Origin: an uncultured Clostridia bacterium
GTDB taxonomy: Bacteria; Bacillota; Clostridia; Oscillospirales; Acutalibacteraceae
NCBI GenBank assembly: GCA_945876745.1
Contig: CAMCPL010000006.1
Location: forward strand, 1-64,000
DNA length: 64,000 nt
Reading direction: 5' to 3'
A program made the translations under genes and the position numbers. Shown here in pieces: positions 1-8,571 of this stretch (position 1 is its first letter; each line of letters starts with the position of its first letter). The notes beneath the pieces were generated by a model, which had not been told where the DNA came from, did no database searches, and saw nothing but the letters and a program-made list of their open reading frames with translations.

Positions 1-62
1 ACTGCATCAGCATCTTTATTGTTTTTGGTCAACCCCAACTCTTGACAAAGAGCCATACTATT

Positions 63-1568
63 TTACAGCAAGCCGTCCCAGGTGTCAACCTCTTTTGCTT
101 TCATTTCTTCCTCGTCAAACCAATGCTGTGTTACAGACTTGCTTTCGGTGAAGAAGCGGTAAGCATCCTTTCCGAGGCAATGAAGGTCGCCGAAGAATGA
201 CTGCTTATGACCGCTGAACGGAATGAAGCCAACCGGTACAGGAATACCTACATTGATACCAACCTGACCGCCGTCTGTGTATCTTGCAAACTGACGAGCA
301 TAGTAGCCGCTTTGGGTATAAATAACGGAGCCGTTTGCATACGGGTTATTGTTCATAAGCTCCAAGCCCTCGTTAAAGTCCTTAACTCTCTTAATGCAAA
401 GAACAGGACCGAACACCTCGTCACGACCGATTGTCATATCCTCTGTTACATTATCAAATATTGTCGGAGCGATGAAGTAGCCGTTTTCATAGCCCTCAGG
501 TAATTGAGGATTTCTGCCGTCAACAACAAGAGTTGCACCCTCATTGATACCCTTTTCGATATCTGCAAGAACTTCCTTATAGTGCTTTTCGTATGTAATA
601 GGACCGAGTCTTGTGCCCTTATCCCAAGCAGGACCGCAGTTTACCGAAGCAACCTGCTTTTTAAGCTCGGCAACAAATTTATCTGCAATGCTTTCCTGTA
701 CAACGCAGCAGGAAAGGGCCATACATCTTTGACCGCCGCAGCCGAATGCAGAGTTGATAACGCCGGCAACTGTTCTTTCAAGTGCGCAGTCTTCAAGAAC
801 GAGAGCATGGTTTTTAGCCTGGCAAAGCGCCTGACATCTCTTGCCCGAAGCGGCAGCTCTTTGATAAATCTTCAAGCCGACAGGAGTTGAGCCGACGAAG
901 GTAATACCCTTTACATCAGGGTGGTCGAGAATAGTGTTAATTTCATTTCTTGAGCAGGTTACGATATTAACAACGCCCTTTGGAATACCTGCCTCAACAT
1001 AAAGCTCGGCGATACGCATAGCTGTTCTCGGAGTGAGTGAAGCAGCTTTAAGCACGATAGTATTACCGCACGCAACACAAACAGGTACCATCCAACCAAA
1101 AGGAATCATAGCCGGGAAGTTAACAGGTACGATACCTGCGAAAACGCCCATAGGCTCACGGTATTTTACTGTATCAAAGCCTGTTGAAGCGTCCATAAGG
1201 CTCTCGCCCATCATAAGCGACGGAGCCTGAGTTGCAAGCTCTGTGCCCTCAATAGCCTTGCCGACGTCGCCAGCGGCTTCACCCCAGGTCTTGCCGTTTT
1301 CTTCACAAACAAGCATTGTAAGCTCGTCAAGATGCTCATTAAGAAGCTCACGAACCTTATAAAGCACAGCGGCTCTTTTTCTTGCAGGAGTGCTTCTCCA
1401 AGCAGGATATGCAGCCTTTGCGGTTTCAATTGCCTCAAGAACCTCGTCATTTGTACAGCAGGGAGCCTGACCTGTAACCTCGCCTGTTGACGGGTTATGA
1501 AGGTCGTACCACACTTCAGCCTTTGAGTCCTTAAATTCGTTGTTTACAAAATACTTTAATCTTTCCAT
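63..1568 (-). CDS. mmsA: CoA-acylating methylmalonate-semialdehyde dehydrogenase
   Basis: Aldehyde dehydrogenase of the ALDH6 (MMSDH) family, 501 residues, full length. It oxidises (methyl)malonate semialdehyde to propionyl-CoA or acetyl-CoA in valine or myo-inositol breakdown. The catalytic cysteine is Cys282 in GQRCMA. The position that is Glu in ordinary ALDHs is Asn253 in AKNHA, which is the hallmark of the CoA-acylating subgroup. The protein starts MERLKYFVNN; an AAGGGG ribosome site precedes the ATG. No valine or inositol pathway genes lie next to it, so the physiological substrate stays open. It is the last gene before the window edge and has its own promoter. Confidence 0.9.
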   Translation of the reverse strand: MERLKYFVNNEFKDSKAEVWYDLHNPSTGEVTGQAPCCTNDEVLEAIETAKAAYPAWRSTPARKRAAVLYKVRELLNEHLDELTMLVCEENGKTWGEAAGDVGKAIEGTELATQAPSLMMGESLMDASTGFDTVKYREPMGVFAGIVPVNFPAMIPFGWMVPVCVACGNTIVLKAASLTPRTAMRIAELYVEAGIPKGVVNIVTCSRNEINTILDHPDVKGITFVGSTPVGLKIYQRAAASGKRCQALCQAKNHALVLEDCALERTVAGVINSAFGCGGQRCMALSCCVVQESIADKFVAELKKQVASVNCGPAWDKGTRLGPITYEKHYKEVLADIEKGINEGATLVVDGRNPQLPEGYENGYFIAPTIFDNVTEDMTIGRDEVFGPVLCIKRVKDFNEGLELMNNNPYANGSVIYTQSGYYARQFARYTDGGQVGINVGIPVPVGFIPFSGHKQSFFGDLHCLGKDAYRFFTESKSVTQHWFDEEEMKAKEVDTWDGLL

Positions 1569-1606
1569 AAAGCTACCCCTTCAATTATTAAAAATCGTTC
1601 ACTTAT

Positions 1607-1635
1607 ATAATACTAACATTTCAGTAATATGTCAA
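1607..1635 (-). promoter_or_regulatory. Predicted sigma-A promoter of mmsA
   Basis: On the minus strand TTGACA (1630-1635) is followed by a 17-bp spacer and TATTAT (1607-1612). It lies about 40 bp upstream of the mmsA start, in the gap between pyk and mmsA, so mmsA can be transcribed separately from pyk. Confidence 0.75.
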
Positions 1636-1650
1636 AGATTTTTTAGAAAA

Positions 1651-3069
1651 TTACACCTCGTGTACCTTAAGCATATTAGTTGTACCTGAAATACCGAGAG
1701 GAATACCTGCGGTAATTACTGCCAAATCGCCTTGCTTGAGCACGCCGGCATTTTTTGAAACCTCTACGGCGTGGTTGAAAAGCTCGTCGGTATTGTTCTT
1801 TATTTCGCACATTACAGGCATTACGCCCCAAGAAAGCACAAGCTGACGGTAAACTCTTTCGTCGGTTGTTGCGCCGACAATCAGCGTATGCGGTCTGAAC
1901 TTTGAAATCATCCTTGCGGTCGTTCCGCTTTTTGTTACGGTAACGATAGCAACGGCGTTCAAATCGTGAGCAGTAGTAACGGTTGCGTGAGAAATAGCGG
2001 AGGTTACATCTTCATTCTCGCTACGCTCGTAAAAATGGTTGAAGCGAACCTTATAATCAATATCGTTTTCGGTATTATAGGCAATTTTGTCCATAATCTC
2101 GACTGCTTCAACAGGGTGCTTTCCGACTGCGGATTCACCCGAAAGCATAATAGCCGAGGTGCCGTCATAAATTGCGTTTGCAACGTCCGTTATTTCGGCT
2201 CTTGTCGGGCGTGGATTTTCTATCATAGACTCAAGCATTTGGGTTGCCGTAACAACAATCTTGCCTGCCTTATACACCTTTTGAATAATCATTTTTTGGA
2301 TAGACGGAATTTGCTCAAACGGCACCTCAACTCCCAAGTCGCCTCTTGCAACCATTATTCCGTCGGAAACATCGATTATTTCATCGATATTGTCAAGTCC
2401 CTGACGATTTTCAATCTTTGCAATAATTTTTACAGTCTTCCAGCCGATAGCGTCAAGGTAATTTCGCATAATTGTTATATCGGTTGCGCTTCTGCAAAAC
2501 GAAGCGGCAACGAAATCAAAGTCCTTTTTTTTGCCGAAATTAAGGTCGTCCATATCCTTTTTTGAAAGATAGGGCATATTCAAATTTACATCGGGAACGT
2601 TAACGCCCTTATGGTCGGAAATAACGCCGCCGTCGATAACTGTACAGTAAATCTCTTTATCAACAACCTTTTTTACACGAAGCGAAATAATGCCGTCGTT
2701 AATAAGTATCGTTGTTCCGGGGTGAACGTCCTTAGGCAGTCCCTCATAATTTACATAGCTTTTTTGAGCAGTACCAATACACTCCTCGGTTGTCAAAACA
2801 AGCTCGTCGCCGGATATAATCTCTACTGCCCCGTTTTCAAAGCAGCCGAGTCGGATTTCGGGACCCTTTGTATCAAGCAATGTTGCAACGGGAAGTCCGA
2901 GCTCTTCTCTGATTTTAACGACCTCGTTAAAACGCATTTCGTGGGTTTCATAATCGCCGTGGCTGAAATTAAAGCGAGCGACGTTCATACCCTTTTGCAT
3001 CATTGAACGCATAATATTTTCGTCGTCCGTTGCAGGTCCGACGGTGCAAATAATCTTTGTTTTTCTCAT
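1651..3069 (-). CDS. pyk: Pyruvate kinase
   Basis: Final glycolytic enzyme, phosphoenolpyruvate + ADP to pyruvate + ATP. From the chosen start the protein is 472 residues, the usual bacterial length without the extra C-terminal PEP-utiliser domain found in Bacillus. Visible motifs are the N-terminal KIICTVGPAT, the active-site lysine stretch IAKIENRQG and the ATQMLESM motif. The reading frame stays open 32 codons upstream, but the start at 3067-3069 is preceded by AAAGGAAAT at good spacing and by a promoter and 5' hairpin that would lie inside a longer protein, so the longer start is rejected. A separate promoter makes it independent of the upstream tcdA operon. Confidence 0.96.
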   Translation of the reverse strand: MRKTKIICTVGPATDDENIMRSMMQKGMNVARFNFSHGDYETHEMRFNEVVKIREELGLPVATLLDTKGPEIRLGCFENGAVEIISGDELVLTTEECIGTAQKSYVNYEGLPKDVHPGTTILINDGIISLRVKKVVDKEIYCTVIDGGVISDHKGVNVPDVNLNMPYLSKKDMDDLNFGKKKDFDFVAASFCRSATDITIMRNYLDAIGWKTVKIIAKIENRQGLDNIDEIIDVSDGIMVARGDLGVEVPFEQIPSIQKMIIQKVYKAGKIVVTATQMLESMIENPRPTRAEITDVANAIYDGTSAIMLSGESAVGKHPVEAVEIMDKIAYNTENDIDYKVRFNHFYERSENEDVTSAISHATVTTAHDLNAVAIVTVTKSGTTARMISKFRPHTLIVGATTDERVYRQLVLSWGVMPVMCEIKNNTDELFNHAVEVSKNAGVLKQGDLAVITAGIPLGISGTTNMLKVHEV

Positions 3070-3098
3070 TTTATCATTTCCTTTTAAGCCGCAAATTT

Positions 3099-3128
3099 GA
3101 ACTGACATATATCCGTATATATCAGTTC
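3099..3128 (-). promoter_or_regulatory. 30-nt palindrome at the predicted 5' end of the pyk mRNA
   Basis: GAACTGA (3099-3105) is matched by TCAGTTC (3122-3128), and the arms continue through alternating AT sequence with one mismatch around a CCG centre. The predicted transcription start falls at or next to the palindrome, so the mRNA would begin with this hairpin. It could be a stabilising 5' stem-loop or an operator. Confidence 0.6.
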
Positions 3129-3134
3129 GTATAC

Positions 3135-3162
3135 ATTTTAGCACATTAATTATGAAATGCAA
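3135..3162 (-). promoter_or_regulatory. Predicted promoter of pyk
   Basis: Minus-strand TTGCAT (3157-3162), a 16-bp spacer and TAAAAT (3135-3140), with TG just upstream of the -10 box. It sits between tcdA and pyk. Confidence 0.55.
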
Positions 3163-3166
3163 CACA

Positions 3167-3889
3167 TTATTTTGTTAAATCTTTAATAACTTCTCCTGCT
3201 ATTATCAGCCCTGCTACCGACGGTACAAATGCCACAGAGCCCGGCAAGGCTCTTCGTCTTGCGAAATCCTTTTCGTCTTTGATTTCGTCAGCTTCAAACG
3301 GCGTAACAGCCTGCTCCTTTGAATAAACAACCTTAAGGTGATTTACGCCTCGTTTTTTCAGCTCCCTTCTCATAACTCTTGCAAGCGGACAGACAGAGGT
3401 TTTGCTTATATCGGCAACCTCAAATTGAGTCGGGTCAAGCTTATTGCCTGCGCCCATTGAAGAAATAATCGGAGCTCCTGCCGATATCGCTTTCATTACA
3501 AGCTCAATTTTTCCGCTGACGGTATCTATTGCGTCAACAACATAATCATATTTTGAAAAATCGAAGCTATCGGCGTTTTCGGGCAGGAAAAAGCAATTAT
3601 GCTTAATGACGATACAATCGGGGTTAATAGATTTTATTCGCTGTTCGGCGGCATCTGTTTTCAGCATACCCAAGGTATCGTGAGTTGCGATAATCTGTCG
3701 ATTAATATTTGAAAGGCTGACGGTATCGTTATCTATAATGACAATAGTACCCACACCGCTTCTTGCAAGCGCTTCAACGGTATAACCGCCGACGCCTCCT
3801 ATGCCGAAAACGGCAACCGTTGAATTCTTCAGCTTTTCAATTCCCTGCTTTCCTACAAGCATTTGAGTTCGTATAAACTGATTTTCCAT
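3167..3889 (-). CDS. tcdA: tRNA threonylcarbamoyladenosine dehydratase (TcdA/YgdL-like)
   Basis: E1-like, ThiF-fold enzyme of 240 residues. Family members cyclise t6A37 of tRNA to ct6A using ATP. An N-terminal nucleotide-binding motif FGIGGVGGY is followed by the DNDTVSLSNINRQ segment, and a Cys in SVCPLARVMRR matches the family. It lacks the tail of HesA/MoeB proteins and has no ThiS or MoaD partner nearby, which supports TcdA. The start overlaps the stop of the upstream nucleotidyltransferase by one base, so it is the last gene of the xth-yjjG-MFS-nucleotidyltransferase-tcdA operon. Confidence 0.88.
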   Translation of the reverse strand: MENQFIRTQMLVGKQGIEKLKNSTVAVFGIGGVGGYTVEALARSGVGTIVIIDNDTVSLSNINRQIIATHDTLGMLKTDAAEQRIKSINPDCIVIKHNCFFLPENADSFDFSKYDYVVDAIDTVSGKIELVMKAISAGAPIISSMGAGNKLDPTQFEVADISKTSVCPLARVMRRELKKRGVNHLKVVYSKEQAVTPFEADEIKDEKDFARRRALPGSVAFVPSVAGLIIAGEVIKDLTK

Positions 3890-5088
3890 TACAGCTCCAA
3901 GCCTACCTCGTCAAAAACTTTTTTAAGATTATCAATTTCCTGCTGACTTACTGAGTCAACATTATTGATTTCCGTTTTGATTTTATCTCGTTTTTCCTTT
4001 GATGAAAACGGGAGCATAACAAGCCTTGCCGCCCACAAAAAAGGAAGCAAAACAAATATCCTATGCTTAATTTTGAAGCGATTATAAAGCTCGATAGCAC
4101 TCGGAAAAAAGCGAGACAGATAAAATTTCAGCCTATCCTTTTTTGTGCCGTTAGCATTACGCTTTGCAAAGTTCATAATTGAAGCGTTCTTTACTATTCC
4201 GTAAACGTGGGTATCAAGCAGATAATTTTCAAAGGCGTCGAGACTGCCGTCGTTTTCTTCATCGTCAAACCATATTTTTCCAAGCGAAATAAGGGCGTTG
4301 TTAAAGTCTAAAACACCGATATTTTCGAGCCTTGAGGAAACACTTTTCTTTTCTTCTTCGTTAAGAGCGTTCCAAAGGACATAGCAATCCATAACCGAGC
4401 GAAAGCCTATTCCGCGGTTATAAATATTCTTGAGAAAATGACCGATATTGAAATAGTACAAATCCTCTGCGGTCATTGTATGAACAAGAGGGTTATCGTC
4501 CCACACCGGCATTTTGCTCCAGTCAATAATAAAATCCTCATAGTGTGAATGAGTTTTATACATAAATTCATAATGAATTTCGGCATAAAGCTGATTTCCT
4601 TTGCGAAAGGCGTCAACCTGACCGTCGTCAAGCACGTCGTCGGTGTAGCCGTTTTCGTGCATAATCTCTCGCACTTTAAGCCTTGATTGATTTGACATAT
4701 CGGTCTTAACAAGAAAATCAATATCACCCATAGTTCGCATATCGGGTTGAGGATAATATTTCCTGATAAGGCTTCCCTTAAGCGGCAAAACCTCGTAGCC
4801 CAAGGACGTGAATATACCGATAAGGTTCTCAAGCTCAATTTCCTGCAACGCAGTTTGATTAAGAAAAACGGCATAGTCCGTCTGCCATTTTCCGAGAAGC
4901 TGTGATGACGGCTTGTTTTCAAGCTCCATTATGACGTCCCACAAAAGATTGCTTACCTTTTGCTTTCGTGCGATTTCAAATATTTCCTCAAAGGCTACAC
5001 CCTCCGGCTTTTCGCAAGGAGTAAGCCCCTTTAAGGCGCATTTAGTCAGATGGATAAAATATCCCTTTGGCGAATTAAAATCAAGCAT
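3889..5088 (-). CDS. Nucleotidyltransferase family protein (NTP_transf_5, PF14907-like)
   Basis: A 399-residue protein of a widespread but poorly characterised nucleotidyltransferase-fold family. The diagnostic part is PLKGSLIRKYYP followed about 20 residues later by MGDIDFLV, in which D-x-D would bind the metal. The rest is alpha-helical and unlike classical polymerase-beta enzymes. Family members often occur in exopolysaccharide or peptide-modification clusters; here it lies in a mixed operon and overlaps tcdA by one base. A paralogue lies at 13719-14843 beside a PqqD-like gene. Substrate unknown. Confidence 0.75.
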   Translation of the reverse strand: MLDFNSPKGYFIHLTKCALKGLTPCEKPEGVAFEEIFEIARKQKVSNLLWDVIMELENKPSSQLLGKWQTDYAVFLNQTALQEIELENLIGIFTSLGYEVLPLKGSLIRKYYPQPDMRTMGDIDFLVKTDMSNQSRLKVREIMHENGYTDDVLDDGQVDAFRKGNQLYAEIHYEFMYKTHSHYEDFIIDWSKMPVWDDNPLVHTMTAEDLYYFNIGHFLKNIYNRGIGFRSVMDCYVLWNALNEEEKKSVSSRLENIGVLDFNNALISLGKIWFDDEENDGSLDAFENYLLDTHVYGIVKNASIMNFAKRNANGTKKDRLKFYLSRFFPSAIELYNRFKIKHRIFVLLPFLWAARLVMLPFSSKEKRDKIKTEINNVDSVSQQEIDNLKKVFDEVGLEL

Positions 5089-6438
5089 TTATATGTTTTC
5101 CTCCAGCTCAGACATTAATTCCCTATGCTTTTCGTCCTGCGCATTGCGTACGATTTTTGACGGAATAAGGCAGAAAAGCAAAACGACTGCGCTTACCAAA
5201 AAAAGCTCCATAGGATATACTATATCGCTATCGGCAACTCCCTTATTCATAGCGTTAATTACACCCTGTGCAAAAAGCGGACCGAATATCATAGGTATCA
5301 AAACGTACATAACAATTCTGCAACCCTGGAACAAGCCCTCTTTTCCGTGAGGAATGTAATCACGGTAGGAAGCGGTAAACAAGCCTGACATAACAAGATT
5401 CACGCCCATAGCAAGCACTCCGCCGATAATAAGAAGTGCCAAAAGTGCCTTTTCGTTTTTACCGATAAAGAATTTTGAACAGTAAATAACGACACAGCCG
5501 AGCGAGCCGATAATAACGGTCGGATAGTAGAAATTGCGTTTTCCGTGTTTGTCCATAGCAACGGAAACAACAACGGAAATACCTGCGGCAAGCACCATAA
5601 TAATTCCGACAGGGATAATATAATCCTTTATTTTCAAGGTGGTTTCTACGATATTGAAAAGATAGTTGATATACACCTGATAGCTGACTGAAGCAACTGT
5701 AAAGCCGGAAAGGCAGACATAAAGCATCTTATTTTCCTTAATGGTTTTCGGCTTTAAGGAATAAATGAAATCGTTTACAAAGGTATTGTCCTTATTTGCA
5801 TAAACACCCTTTGCATCCTTCATTACGAAAAGACCGATAATACCGCCTAAAGTCGGCATAACGCCCATAATGACAAAGAATTTTTGCCAATCATTTACGG
5901 TTGCGTTTGCATTTGTCAGACTGTCAAAGCCGCCAAAAACGACTGCCATTGCAAGAAGCGGCATAATTGCAAGAACTGTATCAACTCTTGCACGGTTTGC
6001 GGTATTCGACACGTCGGTTACCCAAGTGTTATAAGCAGCATCATTACTGATTGAGCCGATTACGGACATAATGCAGTCCATTGCGACAACTAAAATAACC
6101 ATAGGCAAAACCTTATCTGCCGACGGCTTCATAGGAACAAGAGAAAATGCGGCAATAGTAAAGCCCCATACAATATATCCCCAACAGATAAAGACCTTTC
6201 TTTTACCTGTTCTGTCGCACAGTGCGCCGCCGATAAGCGTTGCAAGAGTTGCAAAGGCGGCTGAAAACGCAACAAGAAGCGTAGTTGCATAAGGCGCTCT
6301 TGTTATCTCATTTTGCATAAAGCGTGAGAAATACATATTCTCTACAACCCACGCAATCTGTCCGATAAGACCGAAAAGCACCATAGAAATCCAAGTCCTT
6401 TTCGACATTTTTCCTAATGATTTTTGATTAGTCTTCAT
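5089..6438 (-). CDS. MFS transporter
   Basis: Twelve-helix integral membrane transporter of 449 residues. The loop GGALCDRTGKRK after helix 2 matches the MFS signature, repeated in weaker form as SVAMDKHGKRN in the second half. The overall look, with TWVTDVSNTANRARVDT in the middle, is closest to GPH/sugar-cation symporter-like MFS proteins of Clostridia; the substrate cannot be read from the sequence. The frame opens with GTG at 6450, but ATG at 6436-6438 has GGTGATT directly upstream and is preferred. It starts just after the yjjG stop and is directly followed by the nucleotidyltransferase gene, so it sits within the operon. Confidence 0.85.
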   Translation of the reverse strand: MKTNQKSLGKMSKRTWISMVLFGLIGQIAWVVENMYFSRFMQNEITRAPYATTLLVAFSAAFATLATLIGGALCDRTGKRKVFICWGYIVWGFTIAAFSLVPMKPSADKVLPMVILVVAMDCIMSVIGSISNDAAYNTWVTDVSNTANRARVDTVLAIMPLLAMAVVFGGFDSLTNANATVNDWQKFFVIMGVMPTLGGIIGLFVMKDAKGVYANKDNTFVNDFIYSLKPKTIKENKMLYVCLSGFTVASVSYQVYINYLFNIVETTLKIKDYIIPVGIIMVLAAGISVVVSVAMDKHGKRNFYYPTVIIGSLGCVVIYCSKFFIGKNEKALLALLIIGGVLAMGVNLVMSGLFTASYRDYIPHGKEGLFQGCRIVMYVLIPMIFGPLFAQGVINAMNKGVADSDIVYPMELFLVSAVVLLFCLIPSKIVRNAQDEKHRELMSELEENI

Positions 6439-6443
6439 AGTAA

Positions 6444-7142
6444 TCACCACAATTCATAATTATCAACAACCTCAATAATATCGCATATTCGGTAATCAAT
6501 TTTATATCCAACGTCAGCATCACAGCCGTTAGGACTGAACAAGCAGGTTTTTATGCCGACATTATTGCCGCCCTTAATATCGGAAGTCAGCGAGTCGCCG
6601 ACAATAAGTATCTCGTCCTTTTCGGCAAATTTCAACGCTTCGTTGAGCACAGGCTCAAAGAAGCGAGCAGACGGCTTTTCATAGCCTATTTCGTCTGAAA
6701 CGAACACTCCGTCAAGCAGTAAATCAAGCCCTGATTTTTCAAGTCTTTTATGCTGAACTGCCGATGCTCCGTTAGTGACAACATATTGCTTTACCCTGCC
6801 CTTTAGACACTTCAGCGCCTCGACTGCGTTATCGACAAAAGCAACGGTGTCGGGCAAGCGGCTTTCGTAATAAGCGGAAAATTCCGAATGCGACACAGGG
6901 CACTTTATGTTTTCCTTTGCAAAAAATCTTTTGAAGCGTTGTTCCATAACCTGCGGTTTCGTAAGCTCACAGCGTTCCAGCATACGCCAACATTCTTCAT
7001 TAATTTTTGAATACGACTTATGAAGTTCAAAATCAAGCTCGCCCAAGCCGAAATGCTCAAACGCTTTTTTGAGTGCGCAAAATTCACTCCTTTTGAAATC
7101 GAGCAGGGTTTGGTCTAAATCCCACAGTATTACCTTTATCAT
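6444..7142 (-). CDS. HAD-superfamily phosphatase, YjjG-like
   Basis: A 232-residue HAD hydrolase with all four motifs: [10 protein letters not shown] at the N-terminus (nucleophile Asp8), VTNGAS, the lysine in EKPSARFF and [10 protein letters not shown]. The N-terminus is that of the YjjG/YfnB subgroup, pyrimidine nucleotidases that clean up non-canonical nucleotides. The start overlaps the stop of exonuclease III in an ATGA arrangement, implying translational coupling; pairing with a DNA repair nuclease fits a house-cleaning role. Confidence 0.85.
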   Translation of the reverse strand: MIKVILWDLDQTLLDFKRSEFCALKKAFEHFGLGELDFELHKSYSKINEECWRMLERCELTKPQVMEQRFKRFFAKENIKCPVSHSEFSAYYESRLPDTVAFVDNAVEALKCLKGRVKQYVVTNGASAVQHKRLEKSGLDLLLDGVFVSDEIGYEKPSARFFEPVLNEALKFAEKDEILIVGDSLTSDIKGGNNVGIKTCLFSPNGCDADVGYKIDYRICDIIEVVDNYELW

Positions 7143-7894
7143 AAATCAATATCAAGCTCAACGGGACAATGGTCGCTTCCCATAATATCGGTATGGATTT
7201 TTGCATCAAGGAGCTTTTCATCAAGAGAATTAGAGGTAATGAAGTAATCTATTCTCCAGCCGGCGTTCTTTTCTCTTGCCTTGAACATATACGACCACCA
7301 GGAATAAATGCCTTCGGTGTCGGGATAAAAATATCTAAATGTGTCGGTAAAGCCCGATGCGAGCATAACGCTCATTTTTTCGCGTTCTTCATCCGTAAAG
7401 CCTGCGTTTGTGTGATTCGTTTTCGGATTTTTCAAATCAATTTCCTTATGCGCAACATTCAAATCACCGCAGAAAACAACAGGCTTTTTTGCATTAAGCG
7501 AAATAATATATTCCCTAAACGCATCCTCCCATTCCATACGGTAATCAAGGCGTAGAAGCTCACGCTTTGAGTTAGGAGTATAGACGGTTACGAGATAAAA
7601 TTTATCGTATTCGAGAGTTATCACTCTTCCCTCTTTGTCGTGCTGTTCAATACCCAAGCCGTAAAAAACATTCAGCGGTTCAGCCTTTGAAAAAACGGCA
7701 GTACCGCTGTATCCCTTTTTCTCGGCATAGTTCCAATAGCAATAATAGCCCTTTGGCGAAAAATCAATCTGACCTGCCTGCAATTTTGTTTCCTGCAAGC
7801 AGAATACATCTGCGTCAATATCCTCAAAAAACTGTTCAAAGCCCTTTGTCATACAGGCTCTTAGTCCGTTTACATTCCACGATACAAGCTTCAT
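7139..7894 (-). CDS. xth: Exodeoxyribonuclease III (AP endonuclease)
   Basis: Mg-dependent AP endonuclease and 3'-5' exonuclease of base-excision repair, 251 residues. Motifs are [12 protein letters not shown] at the start, CLQETKL (metal Glu), [14 protein letters not shown] and the C-terminal [10 protein letters not shown]. The frame is open 48 codons further upstream, but the ATG at 7892-7894 carries an AAGGAG site and begins the family N-terminus exactly. It is the first gene of a five-gene operon. Confidence 0.96.
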   Translation of the reverse strand: MKLVSWNVNGLRACMTKGFEQFFEDIDADVFCLQETKLQAGQIDFSPKGYYCYWNYAEKKGYSGTAVFSKAEPLNVFYGLGIEQHDKEGRVITLEYDKFYLVTVYTPNSKRELLRLDYRMEWEDAFREYIISLNAKKPVVFCGDLNVAHKEIDLKNPKTNHTNAGFTDEEREKMSVMLASGFTDTFRYFYPDTEGIYSWWSYMFKAREKNAGWRIDYFITSNSLDEKLLDAKIHTDIMGSDHCPVELDIDL

Positions 7895-7924
7895 TATTCT
7901 ACTCCTTAATTTTAATACATTAAT

Positions 7925-7953
7925 ATTATACATTATACTGCCTCTTATTGCAA
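7925..7953 (-). promoter_or_regulatory. Predicted promoter of the xth operon
   Basis: Minus-strand TTGCAA (7948-7953), a 17-bp spacer and a perfect TATAAT (7925-7930), about 30 bp before the xth start. It lies in the divergent gap shared with the plus-strand membrane gene at 8008. Confidence 0.7.
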
Positions 7954-8007
7954 ATAATAAATCTTTTATTTTGCGACAAAATGTGGTAAAATAGAGGCGG
8001 TGATGAA

Positions 8008-8571
8008 ATGAAAAGAAAAACACAGGTAATTTCGGCATTGCTTTGCCTTGTCAGCACGGCGTACACAATTTGGTATATGCATTTTGCTCCGCCCTACAAA
8101 AATGTCGGCGCATTGTCAAAAATCGGACTTGAGCATCCTGTATACTTTGCAATATGGGGAATGATGACATATTTTTCACTTACACTCGCATTAACGCTTG
8201 CCTACAAAAAATACACAAAGACAAAAGCATATATACCGCTTTTGGTTGTTTCGGGAATCGGTATGGCGCTGACCTTGACAAACGACTTTGATTTCGATAA
8301 AAAGGTACAGTATTATCTTCATTGTACAGGCTCGCTGATGTTCTCGGCAGTTACGGGAATTACGGTATTTTTGCTGTTTTTGATATGCTTCAAAAAGGGT
8401 GCAATATTCAAAATATTTACCGTAGCGTCGGGAGTAATATTAACAGTCGATTTAATATGTCTGTTAATATTTAAGGAAACGGGGCTTATTGAAGCGCTTC
8501 CGATATTCGCAGGCTACATAATGCTTTCTGCTGTTAATTTAAGGAGAGAAAAAATTGAGACTACACGATAA
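8008..8571 (+). CDS. Multi-pass membrane protein, unknown function
   Basis: A 187-residue hydrophobic protein with about six predicted transmembrane segments, the first at residues 5-25, and a short basic tail. I do not recognise a family with certainty; the fold resembles small DUF998-like integral membrane proteins. The start has GAGGCGGTGATG upstream and follows a TAAAAT -10-like box at 7988-7993. The 3' end overlaps the next gene by 17 bp, so the two are likely co-transcribed and coupled. Confidence 0.7.
   Translation: MKRKTQVISALLCLVSTAYTIWYMHFAPPYKNVGALSKIGLEHPVYFAIWGMMTYFSLTLALTLAYKKYTKTKAYIPLLVVSGIGMALTLTNDFDFDKKVQYYLHCTGSLMFSAVTGITVFLLFLICFKKGAIFKIFTVASGVILTVDLICLLIFKETGLIEALPIFAGYIMLSAVNLRREKIETTR

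Noticed and set aside
3070-3165. 32-residue N-terminal extension of pyruvate kinase
   Set aside because: This stretch contains the promoter and 5' hairpin; the internal ATG has a good ribosome site and matches the family start.
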